Source: Talaromyces rugulosus | Lineage: Eukaryota; Ascomycota; Eurotiomycetes; Eurotiales; Trichocomaceae | Direction of reading: 5' to 3' | DNA length: 64,000 nucleotides | Assembly: GCF_013368755.1 (NCBI RefSeq) | Contig: NC_049565.1 | Span: 3,472,001 to 3,536,000, forward strand | In this document: positions 35,068 through 44,881 of the stretch, one piece after another | Position numbering within the stretch: the first letter of the stretch is position 1 | How the letters are laid out: each line of letters starts with the position of its first letter | Position numbers and translations under genes: made by a program | The notes under the pieces: model-generated | What the model saw: only the letters and a program-made list of their open reading frames with translations | Told to the model about the DNA's origin: nothing | Databases searched by the model: none

Positions 35068-38000
35068 ATGGTTGGAAGGTTTGACGGACCCCCATTCAAT
35101 ATAGACGCATGGTTAGACCGTAGAACCAATGCCAATGCTTTAATTGATAGTGGGTGCCTCACCTATGGGATCATCAAAGAGACCTTCGCTCGAAAGAAAA
35201 AGCTGAATTGTAGCGCTATTAAACCTCGACCTATTAAGGGATATGATGGTTCGGCACCTCAATACATCAAAGAAATTGCATGCGTGACATTAGATATCGG
35301 GGGAAATATACAGGAGAAAGCCTACTTCTATGTGGTTCCGAAGTGCGAATACGATATGATATTGGGTCTCCCATGGATGGAACACCAACATGTAAGAATT
35401 GACGCCGCTGGAGGCCGACTGGAATTCGGGAACGGAATATCCGTCGATAAAAAGAACCTGTTACGACCTGAGTACGCCCCCCGACAGATCGGTGCAGCTG
35501 CGGTGAACGCTTTGAAAAGGATGCGAAGCAGGAAAAAGGAGGTCGACATATTTGCAGTCTCCATGCGGGATATTGAGAAAGCTCTGGCCCCGAAACCACA
35601 GACAGACCCAGGGAACAAGCTACCTAAGCATTACCACGAGTTCCTGGAACTATTTGACCCGAAGGAAGCTGACAAGCTACCACCGTCACGTCCGAATATC
35701 GACCATCAGATTGAACTAATTGACGCCGACGCGAAGGGGCGCAAGCCAGAGATACCATGGGGCCCTCTCTATAACATGTCACGGGAAGAACTGCTGGTCC
35801 TACGGAAAACTCTCCACGACTTACTGTCGAAGGACTTCATACGTGTGAGCAACTCGCCCGCTGCAGCGCCGGTACTGTTTGTAAGGAAACCCGGAGGAGG
35901 ACTGCGCTTCTGCGTCGATTATCGGGCGCTCAACGCTATGACAAAAAGGGACCGATATCCACTACCGTTAATACATGAGACCCTACAACGAATATCTAAA
36001 GCCCGATGGTTTACAAAGCTTGACGTTACAGCGGCCTTCCATAAGATACGCATCGCCGAAGGAGACGAGTGGAAGACAGCTTTCCGAACCAGGTTTGGAC
36101 TCTATGAATGGTTAGTAACACCTTTCGGCCTTACCAATGCGCCGAGCACGTTTCAACGATACATCAATTGGACCCTTCGCGAGTTCCTGGACGACTTTGT
36201 ATCTGCCTATCTGGACGACGTGCTTATCTTTACGGAAGGCAGCCGCGCGCACCATCGGAAACAGGTAATGAGGGTGCTAGAACGCCTGCGCACTGCGGGA
36301 CTACAGCTAGATATCAATAAATGCGAGTTCGAGGTGCAGACAACAAAATACCTCGGATTCATATTAGAAGCTGGAAAAGGGATCCGAATGGACCCCGCGA
36401 AAGTCTCTGCCATTTTGGAATGGAAAGCCCCAACGTGTGTGAAAGACGTGCGATCGTTCCTAGGGTTCGCAAATTTCTACCGACAGTTTATCCGAGGGTA
36501 TTCCGACATAATCCGTCCGCTGACAGAACTGACTAAAAAGGGAACTACCTTCGTTTGGACCAAGGCCGCCAATGAAGCCTTCGAACAACTAAAGCAAATG
36601 TTTGTGAGCGACCCAATACTAGTGCAATTCGACCCCGAGCAGGATACAATCGTGGAAGCCGACTCTTCGGGATATGTCGTAGGGGGGACATTATCACAGT
36701 ACGATAACAAAGGACTCCTACGAACCTGCGCCTACTTCTCCCGAAAGTGCACGCCCGCGGAGTGCAATTACGAGATCCACGATAAGGAGCTATTGGCGAT
36801 AATAGCGTGTCTGAAGCAATGGGAACCTGAACTAATTGGCACTAAGGAGTTTACTATCCTGACCGACCACCGGAATCTTAAATACTTCATGCAGCTCCGA
36901 CGGTTGAATGAAAGGCAAATGAGATGGGCCGGTATACTCTCACGCTTCAACTATAAGCTCCAATACCGGCCAGGGCGACTAGCTGCCAGACCTGATGCAC
37001 TATCGCGACGCTCGCAAGATATGCCCGATGGGATTGACGATGAACGCCTAGCATACCGAAATAAGCGTCTTATCAACCCTAACAAGGTACGGAGAGACTA
37101 TCCAGAACAACCTCCCCAGGGTCGCTTATCGAACACCGCACCTGAACCCCATGTCCACGCTACCCACATAGAGCACTTAACGTCAATTGGAGAACAGTGG
37201 CGACTAGCCGAAGCCGAGGATAAGAATTATGAACGAATCAAAGAGGCCGTACGCCAGAAGCTCCCGCGGTTCCCTCAAGACCTACAACTTCGCACCATGG
37301 TATCCGAATGCACGATCGATGCAGCGGACCGGTTACTATTTCGAAACCGACAATGGGTACCAAACAGCGAACCACTCCGCACTCGTATTATACAAGATAC
37401 GCACGACTCCTATCTCACCGGACACCCAGGCCGAAACATGACCTATGCCATCGTGGCCCGACAACTATATTGGCCGAACCTATCTGAGGATGTCCGAAGG
37501 TTCGTGAATAACTGCGACAAATGTGGTGCGAACACCGTATGGAGACAACGCCGACAAGGGTTATTAAAACCGCTCCCTGTTCCCTCGCGAATGTGGCGAG
37601 ATATTAGTATGGATTTTATAGAGAAACTCCCAATGTCCGACGGGAATACGAATCTCATGGTAATCGTTGACCGACTGGGAAAAGGGATTATATTGGTACC
37701 ATGCAAACACATAGATACTGAGACAGTGATATCGAAGTTCGTTGACCGATTCATACGCGAACATGGGCCGCCTAGCAGCATTATATCGGATCGGGGCACG
37801 CAATTTGTTAATGACCTTTGGAAAGGCGTGTGCGAACGTCTAAAGATCATGAGACGATTGTCAACCGCGCATCACCCCCAAACTGATGGACAGACGGAAC
37901 GTGCTAACTCTGTGGTGGAAGAATACCTGCGGAACTTCTGTACCTACCTCCAAACCGACTGGAGCCCACTAACCGCAATTGCGCAACTCGCAATAAACGG

Positions 38001-38682
38001 GCGCGACGCTACTGCAACTGGTATCAGCCCCTTCTTCCTGACCCATGGATACAACGTCGAACCACTCCAGTTAGATGAAGCTATCCCCACATCTGAGCAG
38101 CAAAGACCCGCCGCCGAACGTGCAAACGATATAGTTACTAAGCTACGGCAGGCCTTTGATATAGCGCAGACTGAGCTTGTCTCAGCGCAGCAGCGAATGG
38201 AAGATAGTGCGAACCGTCGCCGAGAGACTCCTCTGGAGTATAAAGTAGGACAGAAGGTATGGTTAGACCTTCGGAACATTCGGACCGAACGACCTTCGAA
38301 GAAGCTGGACGCCCGACATGCGAAATATACTATACTAGAGAAAGTGGGATCCCATGCGTACCGACTCGATGTCCCCGGAACTATTCATGATGTTTTTCAT
38401 ACGACGCTCCTCCGCCCTGCGGGCACACGTCCGCTCCCTTCACAGACCCGACACGATTACCAGCCACCAGCGCACCTAGTAGAAGGCAATGAAGAGTACC
38501 TAGTCGATAGCATACTCGACGAACGGACCATACGTCGGGGCCGCGGACATATGAAGCAATACCTTGTCCGTTGGACCGGATATGCGCGACCTACATGGGA
38601 ACCTGCCCGGTCCATGGAAGACACCGAAGCACTCGACCACTGGCTCCAACACCACAACGCCCTTGCCGAAGGGGGGGAGTAA
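35068..38682 (+). CDS. pol: element B pol: protease, reverse transcriptase, RNase H, integrase, chromodomain
   Basis: 1204 residues, identical to element A pol: protease LIDSG, reverse transcriptase YLDD (381-384), RNase H, integrase HHCC and DDE, and chromodomain at the C-terminus. Its last codons form the polypurine tract GAAGGGGGGGAGTAA, which abuts the 3' LTR. Intact and therefore probably capable of mobility. No stop or frameshift is seen; expression level cannot be judged. Confidence 0.95.
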   Translation: MVGRFDGPPFNIDAWLDRRTNANALIDSGCLTYGIIKETFARKKKLNCSAIKPRPIKGYDGSAPQYIKEIACVTLDIGGNIQEKAYFYVVPKCEYDMILGLPWMEHQHVRIDAAGGRLEFGNGISVDKKNLLRPEYAPRQIGAAAVNALKRMRSRKKEVDIFAVSMRDIEKALAPKPQTDPGNKLPKHYHEFLELFDPKEADKLPPSRPNIDHQIELIDADAKGRKPEIPWGPLYNMSREELLVLRKTLHDLLSKDFIRVSNSPAAAPVLFVRKPGGGLRFCVDYRALNAMTKRDRYPLPLIHETLQRISKARWFTKLDVTAAFHKIRIAEGDEWKTAFRTRFGLYEWLVTPFGLTNAPSTFQRYINWTLREFLDDFVSAYLDDVLIFTEGSRAHHRKQVMRVLERLRTAGLQLDINKCEFEVQTTKYLGFILEAGKGIRMDPAKVSAILEWKAPTCVKDVRSFLGFANFYRQFIRGYSDIIRPLTELTKKGTTFVWTKAANEAFEQLKQMFVSDPILVQFDPEQDTIVEADSSGYVVGGTLSQYDNKGLLRTCAYFSRKCTPAECNYEIHDKELLAIIACLKQWEPELIGTKEFTILTDHRNLKYFMQLRRLNERQMRWAGILSRFNYKLQYRPGRLAARPDALSRRSQDMPDGIDDERLAYRNKRLINPNKVRRDYPEQPPQGRLSNTAPEPHVHATHIEHLTSIGEQWRLAEAEDKNYERIKEAVRQKLPRFPQDLQLRTMVSECTIDAADRLLFRNRQWVPNSEPLRTRIIQDTHDSYLTGHPGRNMTYAIVARQLYWPNLSEDVRRFVNNCDKCGANTVWRQRRQGLLKPLPVPSRMWRDISMDFIEKLPMSDGNTNLMVIVDRLGKGIILVPCKHIDTETVISKFVDRFIREHGPPSSIISDRGTQFVNDLWKGVCERLKIMRRLSTAHHPQTDGQTERANSVVEEYLRNFCTYLQTDWSPLTAIAQLAINGRDATATGISPFFLTHGYNVEPLQLDEAIPTSEQQRPAAERANDIVTKLRQAFDIAQTELVSAQQRMEDSANRRRETPLEYKVGQKVWLDLRNIRTERPSKKLDARHAKYTILEKVGSHAYRLDVPGTIHDVFHTTLLRPAGTRPLPSQTRHDYQPPAHLVEGNEEYLVDSILDERTIRRGRGHMKQYLVRWTGYARPTWEPARSMEDTEALDHWLQHHNALAEGGE

Positions 38683-38939
38683 TGTTAGGGTCTTAGCCCC
38701 TGGGATACTCAGGCTTCGCTCTCGTAGAATAACCGCACCTGGTCCGCACCTGGTTCGCCATAGAAGAACCCCCTGACGCTACACCAGATTCGCTAGGGCG
38801 CCCCCGGGACCCACACTCGCCTGTATCGACATTCGACAATGCGAACCCCTGCGAACCTTTTCCTTCTCTTTCTCACGTTCGAATCTACTCAATTCCTGGA
38901 CCTACATAAGGCCAGTAAGACGGGACCTAGCCCGTAACA
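38683..38939 (+). repeat. 3' LTR of element B
   Basis: 257 bp, with five C in the homopolymer, the same length state as the 3' LTR of A. Confidence 0.95.
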
Positions 38940-38944
38940 GATAA

Positions 38945-39218
38945 CCCTAACAAGCAAATTTATAATTAAGAGGGCAACAAGAATGGCTCTTTATAGAGCA
39001 TCCCCTTAATAACCTAAATCTAATTAGTGGCTGTCTAAATAGCCTCTAGAGATATACCCAAGCAGAATATTGTTTATATAATATAGAATAAGGCTAACTA
39101 CGAGTCTAGTATAGAATTGTATTTTATTTTTAAATAGAAACAGCGACAATACTTTTCTATTAGTAGATACTACACACAGAAATTCTAGTGATAGCCCATC
39201 AGTTTTGTATAATATAAA
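38945..39218. other. AT-rich decayed repeat (continuation of 32866-33439)
   Basis: AT-rich remnant following the right TSD of B and running to the left LTR of C. No coding frame recognised. Confidence 0.4.
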
Positions 39219-39429
39219 TGTGAGGATATTATATAGAGAGCAGGCAAGAGTTGGATTCGATAGTAAAGCTATGGTTCGCTAGGTAGTCAAACTGATTGCT
39301 GACCTTCGGCAACCCCTGTGCGAAGGTCAGTATATATATGCCGCTTCATTAGTGGCTTGGCAACCCTCTGTGAGGCTAGTGTAGCGAGGTGCGGCATCTG
39401 GTGCGTCCCGAAGGTCTCACGGCCTCACA
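39219..39429 (-). repeat. 3' LTR of element C
   Basis: 211 bp, identical to the other LTR, which implies recent insertion or gene conversion. Confidence 0.95.
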
Positions 39430-39446
39430 TTACCCCCCCTTTTCTT
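39430..39446 (-). promoter_or_regulatory. polypurine tract of element C
   Basis: Sense strand AAGAAAAGGGGGGGTAA ends directly at the 3' LTR, the expected plus-strand primer site. Confidence 0.7.
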
Positions 39447-39777
39447 AGAAGCTGCGCCGGTGTTCTTCGCGCAGGTTCTTGTAGGAGGTGTAAATAAGCT
39501 CAGGCGCCGTTGTTACGGGGACCAGCGCGTGTGGTGTGTGGACCCACCCACGCGTGTTGTTGATATATCGTTTGTGGGTCGGGCCGTCGTTTGTTTCTTC
39601 TTCCTCACCACCAAACAGTCTATCGCGCTGCTGCCGACCCTGTGCTTGTCCCCCCTGCTCTCTCGTTCGTTTGTGCTGTCCGAACGTAAGTGATATGTCC
39701 TCTGCTGGTTGTCTCATGTCGATTGCGATGCCTGTTCGAACGTTTGCTCGGTTCGTTGTTCGCTGACGGTTTGCAGA

Positions 39778-40787
39778 ATGGCTCCAAAAAAGAAGACCCC
39801 CCGCCGCCTCCCAGCTACTTCGCTGATCACCTCGTCCTCTGGCGGGGATATCTCTGCGTCGGGCCGTACCCGGCCAACACGTACTGCTGGTGGTGTGGCC
39901 GCTGGTGCGCTGCGGTCTGCAGTGCAGAAGAAATCGTCGAAGAAGTCACCCTCGAAGAAGGGCAAGTCCGCCGCTGCTCCCCCCTCTGCGAAGAAGCGCG
40001 TGCGCTCCCCCTCCCCTGCCAATGCCGATGGGGACGACGTCGAGGACGAAGACGACGACGATGATGAAGACGACGAAGCCGATGCTGCGCCGCCCAGCAC
40101 GCCGACCCCCTCGCCCCGTCGCAGGCCTCGTGCGCGTCTCCTGGAGGCGCATTTCCTGCCTTGCCAGCGGTGCCTGCGGTCGTTGGGCCGCGACCCTGAC
40201 CTGGAGTGCCCCGGCCCCGGCGACGAACCCTGCCCCCGGTGCAAGGGGTTGAAAAAGTCTGCGGCCGAGTGCTGCCCGGTGAGTTCCCCTTTCGCCTATG
40301 TGTTTCCGCAGGTGTTGACGTTCGCTAGGTTCCCGCGGAGCAGCTCGACCAGGCTGCCGCGACCGTGGAACTGGTGGCGACCCGTGCTGCCGGTTGGGAG
40401 GATGCCGTCAAGGCATTGGACATGGCGATGCGTCGTCGGTCTGATCCTCGTTCGGCTAAGCCCCCAACCGGTGTGGGTAGTTCTGCTCCTGCTGCGGCGA
40501 CGCAGGGTGATTCGCCCGCCGTTATGACGGCGGATCCCCCGGCTGCTGCCCAGCAGTCCATGAGCCGATACCCTGCCCCCTTCGGCGGCCCCATGTTGGG
40601 TGTTGCTGCCCCGTATGGGCCGACTATGTCGCCCTACATGCAGCGCGGGTTACCCGCCCCTGGTTACAGGGAACCCTTTGGTGGTTATGGCGCCGGGTTC
40701 GATCCCGAACTCGCGCGCCTGCTGGCTGGGGTGCACGAGGCAACTCGCGCCCTTGGTGACTACCTCCACTATCGGGGGTATGTCTGA
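39778..40787 (+). CDS. element C antisense gene: basic/acidic protein with a zinc-cluster-like Cys motif
   Basis: Exons 39778-40278 and 40329-40787 with a 50-bp intron (GTGAGT...GCTAG, branch-like TTGAC) give 319 residues. The N-terminus is Lys/Arg/Ser-rich (MAPKKKTPRR), followed by a run of Asp/Glu. A Cys motif CX2CX11CX7CX2CX9C encoded at about 40150-40275 resembles a binuclear zinc cluster. The C-terminal exon is Pro/Gly/Ala-rich, ending HYRGYV. It is encoded on the strand opposite to gag-pol, just inside the 3' LTR. The intron orientation and the preserved frame on plus support a real gene. The RIP-degraded copy still shows the same layout and intron. Function unknown; DNA-binding or regulation is a guess from the zinc-cluster pattern and charge. 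Confidence 0.7.
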
Positions 40788-40910
40788 AAAATTCCTTCTT
40801 GTGCGGCGATGCCGCGGCCTTCGGGCCTGAATTGAAATGTGTTTGCTTGCCCTTCGGGGCTTTTTATGAATATCCTGGTGTTCTGGTGCGGTGCCCTGCG
40901 GGGCTTATGT

Positions 40911-43900
40911 TTAGATACCCCTGGGTGGTTCGGGTTCGTTTTGTTCTTTGTCTTTTTTGCGCAGCATGCGCGGCCTTCGGGCCCTCAATGGAAAGTCCCT
41001 TTCGTTCCTCTTCCCTTTAGTTCGCTGGCGTAGTTCCAACGTAGTTTGCCCTTCGGCTTTCTTTTGCAGATAGACGTCAAGGGCTTCGGTTTCTCCGACA
41101 GTTTCTTCTGGTTCCCAGGTGGCTTCCTCAATCGGCCACCCTTTCCATTGGACCATATATTCCGTTCCCCTGCCTCTCTTCCGGTCCCGAACTATTCCTT
41201 GAATAGTATACTCAGGTTCGCCATCTACTAGTACCGGTCCTGGAGAAGTATGGTTCCCAGCGTTGGTGTAGTGCGGCTCCAGTAGAGAGACATGGAAAAC
41301 TGGATGGATTCCTCTATATCTTGGAGTAAGGTCAAGTTTGTATGCGTTTGACCCCCATGTATCTACTATTCGGAATGGGCCTAGATATCTATCGGCTAGT
41401 TTTTCATTATATCGGAGCGAAGCTATATTCTTTGCCCGAAGCATGACTTGTTCTCCGATTTTGAATTCCCGATGAATCTTTCCCCGGTTATAGTACTTCG
41501 CTTGTGCTTCCTTAGCTTCTTCCAAGCGTTCCCGAATGTTTGCCCGTTTGGTACGGAGCTCTTCTATCCGGTTTATGGCACGTGGCTCCCAATCCTTCGG
41601 ACTTGAGGGAGCGTCCTTGGGAACATCTATTCTCAGGTCTCCCTGGAATCCCATGAGGGTTTCCATTGGAGATTGCCCTGTGACACTATGCCGACTGTTG
41701 TTGTACACATTCTGCGCCAGTGGGATCCACCGTGGCCAGTCCGTCTGCTCATAGTTCGCGTAGCATCGGAGGAAGTGTTCCACCGTCTGGTTCTGGCGCT
41801 CCGTCTGTCCATCCGTTTGTGGATGGGCTGTCGTCGACAGTTTCCGGGTTATCCCCAGGTAGAAGCACATGGTTTGCCAGAATTCGCTGGTGAACAGCTT
41901 ATCCCGATCTGAGACGATATACTGCGGGAAGGTAATCCACTGCACTAGGTTCTCTAGGAGTAGCTTCGCTAGTCCTTCGGCCGATAACGCTTTCTGCGTC
42001 GGCAAGTAGATAGTGTATTTTGAGAATGGGTCGACGATGACCAGTATAGCGTCAACCGTCGCTCCCTGCCATCCCGCAGGTGGCAATCCTGTTATAAAGT
42101 CCATGGTTACCGTTTCAAACGGTTCTGATGGAACTGGCAACGGCTTGAGTAGCCCATACTGCCGGTGCCTGTGTACCTTGACCCGTTGGCAGGTAGAACA
42201 GGTTCGGATGTAGTAGTCTACGTCGGCTTCTAATGCCGGCCAATAGTATTTCCGACGGATAGCCGCTACAGTGCGGGCTTTTCCGAAATGGCCTCCCTGC
42301 GCATCGTCATGGTTATTCTTCATGATTTCCGACTGCAAGGCCTTATCGGGTGGCACATATGCGGCCCCCTTGTACCGGAGAAGATCACGCTCCCCGATAC
42401 TCCATACCGAACCCTCGGCCTGTCCCGCACGGAGTTCTTTCGACTTCTTCCATACAAAGGCGTCCCCTTGTTGGCATGTTCGAAGGAGACTCTCCATGTC
42501 GGGTTTCATTTCTGAATAGGCCGTCTCAGTCCTCATAGCTTCGGTCGCTAGGGACCGTGGCACCAGGAGTTCTAGACCCCCTGTATCGCCAGCGGTGGTG
42601 TTCTCATCCGCAGGGGCATTCCCCTCTTCGGGCCTGCGGGCATTTTCTTCGTCGACGGTAAAAGACGTCCCCTGAGCCTTCCGTACTTGCGCCAGCACAT
42701 TCGCAGATAATTCTTGGTTATGTGGGGAGATTAGGTTTTGTTCTTGTTTCCCAAAGTAACCCCTTCGCAGCTTTTCCTGCAGGGTCGGGAGCGTCGTTGT
42801 GTCTTCTTCAACACTGTCCATATAGTCCGGACGACGACTTGGCGCATCTGCGGGGTTCTTTGAACCCGGGCGGTATTCTATATTAAAATCAAATGCCGAT
42901 AGATATTCTGCCCATCGGGCCTGACGCCTGCTGAGTTCCTTAGTGGTAGCGAAGTACCGCAGGTTACTGTGATCTGTCAGGACCCTAATTGTATGTCGGC
43001 TACCTTCTAGGTATTGCCGCCAGTGCTTGAAAGCTTCTACTACCGCTAGAAGTTCCGAATCATGCACTTCATAGCGCACCTCTGGTCCCTTGAGCTTCCG
43101 GGACCAGAAGGCTATCGGATGCCATTGGGAATCCTCAAACAGCTGAGTGATTACCGCTCCTAGGGCTCCGCCCGAAGCATCTGTTTCTATGCGAATCGGG
43201 AGCGCTGGGTCATAATGTCTTAGCACAGGTTCGCACTGGAACGCTTGCTTCAAGCTCAAGAAGGATTCTCTGGCTTCCGAGGTTATATTAAATCCTTGGA
43301 TGGCGCTGCCCTTTCGGCTATTGCGCTTTGTTCTCCCCGCAGGACCCTTGGTCACCTCGGATAGCGGCGCTGACATGCGCGAGAACTGATGTATGAAATT
43401 ACGGTAGAAATTTGCAAACCCCAAGAACGACTGGACCTCCTTAACCGTCCGCGGTTCGGGCCATTCTGCGATGGTACGAACCCGGTCCGGGTCCATCGTT
43501 ATTCCTTGTGGGCTTATAATGAACCCAAGATATTCTATGGTGTCCACTCCGAAGCTACACTTGCTTCGCTTGCAGTATAAGCTATGGCTTCTCAATCGGC
43601 TCATAACTTCCCGCACCTGGGCTTCATGTACCTGCAGGTCGGCTGAATATATGACTATATCGTCTAGATATACTACCACACAGGTGTCCAATAGGTTCGA
43701 CATTGCCTTATTGACATATGCCTGGAATGTGGCCGGTGCATTTGCAAGGCCGAATGGCATCACCTGGTATTCGAAGTGGCCATAACGGGTTCGGAAAGCG
43801 GTCTTCCACTCGTCCCCCGTTCGGATTCTGATACGATGGTATGCATCTTTCAGATCCAGCTTGGTAAAATACTTCGCGCCAGCAAAGCGGTCCAACGTCT

Positions 43901-44881
43901 CTCGGACCAGGGGAATTGGGTAACGGTTCTTTACCGTGATTGCATTAAGTCCCCGATAGTCTACGCACAGTCGGAGCTCACCATCTTTTTTCGGTACGAA
44001 AAGGATAGGGGCTCCTGCTGGGCTTTTGGATGGTTTAATCCAACCTTTTTCCTGTGCTTTACTCAGGTAGTTCTTTAGGACCTCACGTTCGGTTTCCGTG
44101 AGCCCGTATATAGGTTTGTAAGGGGGAGCTGTCCCCGGTTCTAAGTCTATAGCATGGTCATGCTCCGCATGTTCGGGCAGCATACCGGCAGCTCTCTCTG
44201 AGAATACATCCGCATAGTCGGATAGATAATCTGGCAGTCGAAGCTCATCCGTTCCAGACATCTCTGTGTCCGACGGTGCTTCCCAGATGCGCGCCCCGTC
44301 ATCCCCTTGCGGGATACGAGCGGCATATAAGCGCAAGCCCAATTCTGGTGCGTCTTGGGGGTCTATCCAGTATGCCGCGCACCCGGCTACCAGGCTTTCA
44401 TATGCTTCATGGGGAGACATAGTCTCTATCCCTTCGGCCAACGCACGGTCCCGGTATCTAAACCGCCCTGCGACCCAATCTATGTCGGGATTTGTCTTTT
44501 TTAACCAGGGCATACCGAGGATTATGTCATATCCATCGATATCCACTGTATAAAGGGGGTGCCCGCTCATTCGGGTCAGCCCCTCGGAGTCCGTGACTCT
44601 TATATCTGTGTGGCGTTGCCCGTACGTTCGGACAACTCGCCCGTCAATGGCTTTTACTAGCCTGGGGGCTTTTCCAGTAGTCCCGGTGAACTTCTCAGCG
44701 AGTTCCCGGCTTACGAAATTGCCCTGGGCACCACTATCAATAAGGGTCCGCACCTTCGCGGTTCCCAGTAGCTTGGGGAGTTCTGTTTCTATTATCAACA
44801 GTTGCTCTTCCCCCATATCCCCCTCATGGGCTATCCCCAGCGCGGCCGCTACATGCAAGCACCGGGGTCCTAGTTTTTTGA
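40911..44881 (-). CDS. pol: element C pol, entered by -1 frameshift: protease, RT, RNase H, integrase, chromodomain
   Basis: Pol lies in the -1 frame relative to gag and is open back to the slippery site at 44879-44873, so it is probably made as a Gag-Pol fusion. Numbered from codon 44858: protease LIDSG (Asp41), reverse transcriptase YLDD at 397-400, RNase H ETDASG (~560), integrase HHCC (His850, His857, Cys887, Cys890), DDE at Asp920, Asp984 and Glu1020, and a chromodomain near 1220-1275 (YMVQWKGW ... ATWEPEE). About 1315 residues after the shift, intact. No ATG near the start of the frame, consistent with frameshift entry. Confidence 0.93.
44835..44881 (-). promoter_or_regulatory. -1 programmed ribosomal frameshift signal between gag and pol of element C
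   Basis: On the minus strand the last gag codons are TCA AAA AAC TAG. A_AAA_AAC (44879-44873) is a canonical -1 slippery heptamer directly before the gag stop. After a 5-nt spacer comes a stem: CCCCGGTGC (44867-44859) pairs with GCGCTGGGG (44843-44835), nine pairs including two G-U, with a 15-nt loop. Slippage gives exactly the pol frame. Confidence 0.85.

Larger units (their letters stand above)
33440..38939 (+). mobile_element. Ty3/gypsy chromovirus, element B (5.5 kb, clean; inverted copy of A)
   Basis: LTRs 33440-33697 and 38683-38939, target duplication GATAA (33435-33439 and 38940-38944). Same length as A (5500 bp) and identical in every translated frame compared. Its orientation is opposite, so the two elements lie head to head. 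Different TSDs show independent insertion sites rather than a local duplication. No RIP. Confidence 0.95.

Noticed and set aside
23987..38939. A and B as a single inverted segmental duplication
   Set aside because: Similarity stops exactly at the LTR ends and each copy has its own 5-bp target duplication.
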